This document shows positions 5,358 to 7,505 of a DNA stretch of 7,505 nucleotides, one piece after another. The translations under genes were made by a program, and so were the position numbers. The stretch's first letter is position 1. Each line of letters opens with the position of its first letter. The notes beneath the pieces were generated by a model. It ran no database searches and had not been told where the DNA came from. It saw nothing but the letters and a program-made list of their open reading frames with translations. Source of the stretch: Caryophanales bacterium UBA5632 (GTDB lineage Bacteria > Bacillota_I > Bacilli_A > Izemoplasmatales > Hujiaoplasmataceae); the NCBI GenBank assembly GCA_002421405.1, contig DIJY01000113.1, forward strand, positions 1 through 7,505. The letters are read 5' to 3'.

Positions 5358-6715
5358 AAACTTATTTAGCTATTTTTGGCGCAACTGGTAATTTGATGTA
5401 TAAGAAATTACTACCCGCAATCGCAGCTTTACAAGCCAATAACTTGCTTGAACCCGATACAAAAATATTATGTATTGGTCGTGCTCAACATACAGTAGAA
5501 AGTTACATCGAAACGGCGAAAACACAAATTCAAACACCGATTAATTGGTCACAATTATCGCCTATATTAGAATACTTCCGCATGGATTTTGATCAAATAA
5601 ATGCTTATGAACACCTCAAAAATCATATGAATATGTTTGGCAAATCAAAACGGTTGTTTTATTTGGCTGTGGCCCCAGAACTTTTTCCAGTCATCGCTGA
5701 AGGGATTAGTTCGGTTCAATTAATTACACAAAATGATGCATTGGGTCGAATTGTATTTGAAAAACCTTTTGGTGAAGATTTAAAAACCGCAAAATCCATT
5801 AATACGATGTTATGGAAATATTTTGATGAGTCACAGATTTACCGAGTCGATCATTATCTCGGTAAAGAGATGATTCAAAATATACTGGTCATGCGTTTTG
5901 CAAATAAGCTCTTTGAAAATAACTGGAATTCTTTGGCAATCGAAAAAATAACGATTATTGCAAAAGAAACAGAAGGTGTCATGAATCGTGGTAATTATTA
6001 TGATCATGTCGGAGCGCTCAAAGATATGATTCAAAGTCATTTATTACAAATGGCGGCACTCATTGCCATGGAAGTTCCGAAAAGTTTTGACGTCGATGGA
6101 ATTCGAGAAGAAAAAGTGAAGGTATTGAAGCGTATTCGTGTTGAAAAAGAAGATATCATCACCGGTCAATATCGCGGTTATTTAGATGAAAAGAACATTC
6201 TTCCTGCTTCAAAAACTGAAACAGCAGTTTTCATGAAAGCTTATTTTGATACACCGCGTTGGAAAGGTGTTCCCTTTTACTTTTTGACTGGAAAGAAACT
6301 CAATGAAAAACGTTCGGAAATAATTATTGATTTTGAAGATAATACCATGCAAGAATCATTATGGCCCAATCAAGCCATCGTGAAAAATCAACTGGTCATC
6401 CGAGTTGCTCCTGATGAAGGCGTTACTTTTAGACTCAATGTCAAAGAACATGGACTTTCAAACGTGATAAAAAAAGTGGAAATGGATTATTGTCACGACT
6501 GTAACGTTGTCGGTAATAAGCCTGAAGCCTATGAACGATTATTACTGGATTTCATTCGCGGAAATTCCACACTTTTTACTCGTTGGGATGAAATAGAAGC
6601 AGCTTGGAAGATTATTGATTCAATCAAAAATCATGTGATTGAACCCATTTTATATCAAGATTTTGATGAATTAAACCGCTATGTTGAAAATCAATTGAAG
6701 GAGGAATCTAAATGA
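5354..6715 (+). CDS. zwf: Glucose-6-phosphate 1-dehydrogenase
   Basis: Oxidises glucose 6-phosphate to 6-phosphogluconolactone, the entry step of the oxidative pentose phosphate pathway. 453 residues, somewhat shorter than the usual 480-510. Seen: N-terminal dinucleotide loop FGATGNLMYKKLLPA (8-22), with Asn13 where the family normally has Asp; IGRA with R43, the position that contacts the NADP 2'-phosphate; EKPFG (136-140); the active-site signature RVDHYLGKE (164-172); the catalytic region ALKDMIQSHLLQ (221-232) with H229 as the expected general base; and near the C-terminus YERLLLDFIRGN and TRWDEIEAAW. All catalytic residues are present, so it should be active. The ATG overlaps the gnd stop (ATGA at 5354-5357) and no Shine-Dalgarno is visible just upstream, so translation probably depends on ribosomes finishing gnd. 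Confidence 0.95.
   Translation: MKTYLAIFGATGNLMYKKLLPAIAALQANNLLEPDTKILCIGRAQHTVESYIETAKTQIQTPINWSQLSPILEYFRMDFDQINAYEHLKNHMNMFGKSKRLFYLAVAPELFPVIAEGISSVQLITQNDALGRIVFEKPFGEDLKTAKSINTMLWKYFDESQIYRVDHYLGKEMIQNILVMRFANKLFENNWNSLAIEKITIIAKETEGVMNRGNYYDHVGALKDMIQSHLLQMAALIAMEVPKSFDVDGIREEKVKVLKRIRVEKEDIITGQYRGYLDEKNILPASKTETAVFMKAYFDTPRWKGVPFYFLTGKKLNEKRSEIIIDFEDNTMQESLWPNQAIVKNQLVIRVAPDEGVTFRLNVKEHGLSNVIKKVEMDYCHDCNVVGNKPEAYERLLLDFIRGNSTLFTRWDEIEAAWKIIDSIKNHVIEPILYQDFDELNRYVENQLKEESK
6698..6704 (+). promoter_or_regulatory. Ribosome binding site of the cyclase-family gene
   Basis: AAGGAGG inside the last codons of zwf, 7 bases before ATG 6712. Unlike zwf, the downstream gene has its own strong site as well as an ATGA overlap with the gene before it. 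Confidence 0.85.
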
Positions 6716-7335
6716 TTATCCACGATATTTCGATGAATATTCATCCAAAGATGACAGTCTACAAAAATCGTGATGGGAAACGTCCTATATTGACACAGTC
6801 CGCTGTTTTTGAAAAAGATGGAGTGAATGAAACAAACTTAACGATGAACTTACATACAGGAACACATATTGATTTTCCTCTGCATACGATGAATCGTGGC
6901 AAGGATTCGAATCACCATGAATTGAAGACTTTTTTAGGAATGGCAAAAGTTTTTGATTTGTCTTTTGTGAATGATCATATTACGTTGAATGATATTCAAT
7001 CATTTGACATCGAAGAAAACGATTTTGTTCTCTTCAAAACGAAAAATAGTGAGGTTGAAGCCTTTGACTTTAACTTCATTTATCTTGATTTGAGTGCAGC
7101 TCAATATTTAAAAGAAAGAAAAATAAGAGGTGTTGGGATTGATGCATTAGGGATTGAACGCAATCAACCCAATCATCCAACTCACGATGTATTACTCGGA
7201 AACAACATTATTATCTTAGAAGGTTTAAGACTGAAAGGCATCGAAGCAAAAAGGTATGAATTTATCTGTCTACCGCTCAAAATCGATGACGTTGAAGCTT
7301 TACCTGTTAGGGCGATTCTCATTGAAAATGAGTAA
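6712..7335 (+). CDS. Cyclase-family metal-dependent hydrolase (KynB/isatin hydrolase-like)
   Basis: 207 residues, the usual length for the cyclase/kynurenine formamidase family (Pfam cyclase, PF04199). The metal site is complete: HTGTHIDFPLH (48-58) gives H48, H52 and D54 of the HxGTHxDxP motif, and H158 with E170, 12 residues apart, match the second His-Glu pair of bacterial KynB. VGIDALGIE (141-149) is another family block. Members are Zn- or Mn-dependent hydrolases that cleave formamides or open rings (N-formylkynurenine, isatin). No tryptophan-degradation gene is nearby. Instead it overlaps zwf by ATGA in a pentose phosphate operon that lacks a visible lactonase gene, so action on 6-phosphogluconolactone or a related sugar lactone is possible. 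That role is speculation; the family assignment is secure. Confidence 0.87.
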   Translation: MIIHDISMNIHPKMTVYKNRDGKRPILTQSAVFEKDGVNETNLTMNLHTGTHIDFPLHTMNRGKDSNHHELKTFLGMAKVFDLSFVNDHITLNDIQSFDIEENDFVLFKTKNSEVEAFDFNFIYLDLSAAQYLKERKIRGVGIDALGIERNQPNHPTHDVLLGNNIIILEGLRLKGIEAKRYEFICLPLKIDDVEALPVRAILIENE

Positions 7336-7351
7336 TATTTCAATAGAAACA

Positions 7352-7380
7352 TTGTGATTATTTCCCATTCGTTGTACAAT
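7352..7380 (+). promoter_or_regulatory. Promoter of the final partial gene
   Basis: TTGTGA (7352-7357) and TACAAT (7375-7380) are separated by 17 bases; each hexamer differs from consensus at only one or two positions. No hairpin terminator lies between 7336 and here, so read-through from the zwf operon can add to this promoter. Confidence 0.65.
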
Positions 7381-7397
7381 TATCTATAAGATTGATT

Positions 7398-7407
7398 GGA
7401 GGAGGGG
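7398..7407 (+). promoter_or_regulatory. Ribosome binding site of the final partial gene
   Basis: GGAGGAGGGG, 6 bases before TTG 7414. The strength and spacing are the reason for taking the TTG at 7414 as the start; the TTG at 7409 is only one base away from it. Confidence 0.75.
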
Positions 7408-7413
7408 ATTGGC

Positions 7414-7505
7414 TTGTTACAATTTGCATGTGATATTTCAACACTAGAATCCAAGAAAAAAATCCGATTGGTGATTAATAACCGACCGGTTTTATTGCTT
7501 TTTGC
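7414..7505 (+). CDS. 5' end of a gene, possibly a Rieske-type [2Fe-2S] protein (partial)
   Basis: A TTG start followed by 30 complete codons, open to the window edge. The visible protein begins MLQFACDISTLESKK and continues to a strand reading INNRPVLLLF. An N-terminal 'DI..L....' followed by a basic strand and a 'NxRPVxLxx' strand is the pattern at the start of Rieske ferredoxin and NirD-like domains, just before their first cluster-binding C-x-H motif, which would lie beyond the window. The coding call rests on the excellent ribosome site, the promoter and the uninterrupted frame. The Rieske assignment is a pattern judgement only, about one chance in three. It has its own promoter 34 bases upstream, and lies 78 bases after the cyclase-family gene on the same strand. 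Confidence 0.55.
   Translation, partial: MLQFACDISTLESKKKIRLVINNRPVLLLF

Noticed and set aside
1..7505. Mycoplasma-type code with TGA as tryptophan
   Set aside because: TGG encodes Trp throughout, and TGA acts as a stop at the ends of gnd and zwf, where it sits in tight ATGA overlaps.
1..7505. CRISPR arrays, insertion sequences, tRNA or rRNA genes, defence or phage modules
   Set aside because: No spaced direct repeats, transposase or recombinase motifs, cloverleaf pattern or rRNA sequence were seen; the coding genes are metabolic or surface genes of known families, apart from the lipoprotein.

Overview
The window is AT-rich bacterial DNA using the standard genetic code: tryptophans are read from TGG, and TGA ends the 6-phosphogluconate dehydrogenase and glucose-6-phosphate dehydrogenase genes. 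Shine-Dalgarno sites and sigma-A-like promoters look like those of low-GC Firmicutes. The large secreted pullulanase ends in a plain hydrophobic helix plus a basic tail rather than an LPXTG sorting signal, and a small lipoprotein is present. Together these suggest a wall-less or Mollicutes-like Firmicutes relative (Acholeplasma, Izemoplasma or Haloplasma type). That placement is inference; no rRNA or other taxonomic marker is in the window.

Layout. Positions 39-2903 (minus) encode a complete membrane-anchored type I pullulanase. A 201-bp divergent region separates it from a plus-strand FrnE/DsbA-like thiol oxidoreductase (3105-3746). This region is dense with symmetric DNA: a cre-like LacI/CcpA operator inside the pullulanase promoter, an 18-bp and a 20-bp palindrome, and a perfect 15-bp inverted repeat whose arms enclose 95 bp. 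A bidirectional hairpin terminator (3755-3784) lies between the oxidoreductase gene and a convergent minus-strand lipoprotein of unknown function (3789-4274). A second divergent region (4275-4457) carries a strong promoter for the lipoprotein and an extended -10 promoter for a plus-strand operon. That operon is a short-form 6-phosphogluconate dehydrogenase (4458-5357), glucose-6-phosphate dehydrogenase (5354-6715) and a cyclase/kynurenine-formamidase-family metal hydrolase (6712-7335), each joined to the next by an ATGA overlap. After a further promoter, a TTG-initiated gene begins at 7414 and runs off the window; its first 30 residues resemble the start of a Rieske-type iron-sulfur domain.

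How the genes fit together. The pullulanase would debranch external alpha-glucans and supply maltodextrin or glucose. The gnd-zwf pair forms the two dehydrogenase steps of the oxidative pentose phosphate branch. The lactonase that normally acts between them is absent from the cluster, and the tightly coupled ring-opening-type hydrolase is a candidate replacement. No mobile element, CRISPR array, tRNA or rRNA was seen. The items most worth following up are the 15-bp inverted repeat with its nested palindromes, which could be an operator array or an invertible promoter, and the hydrolase coupled to zwf.
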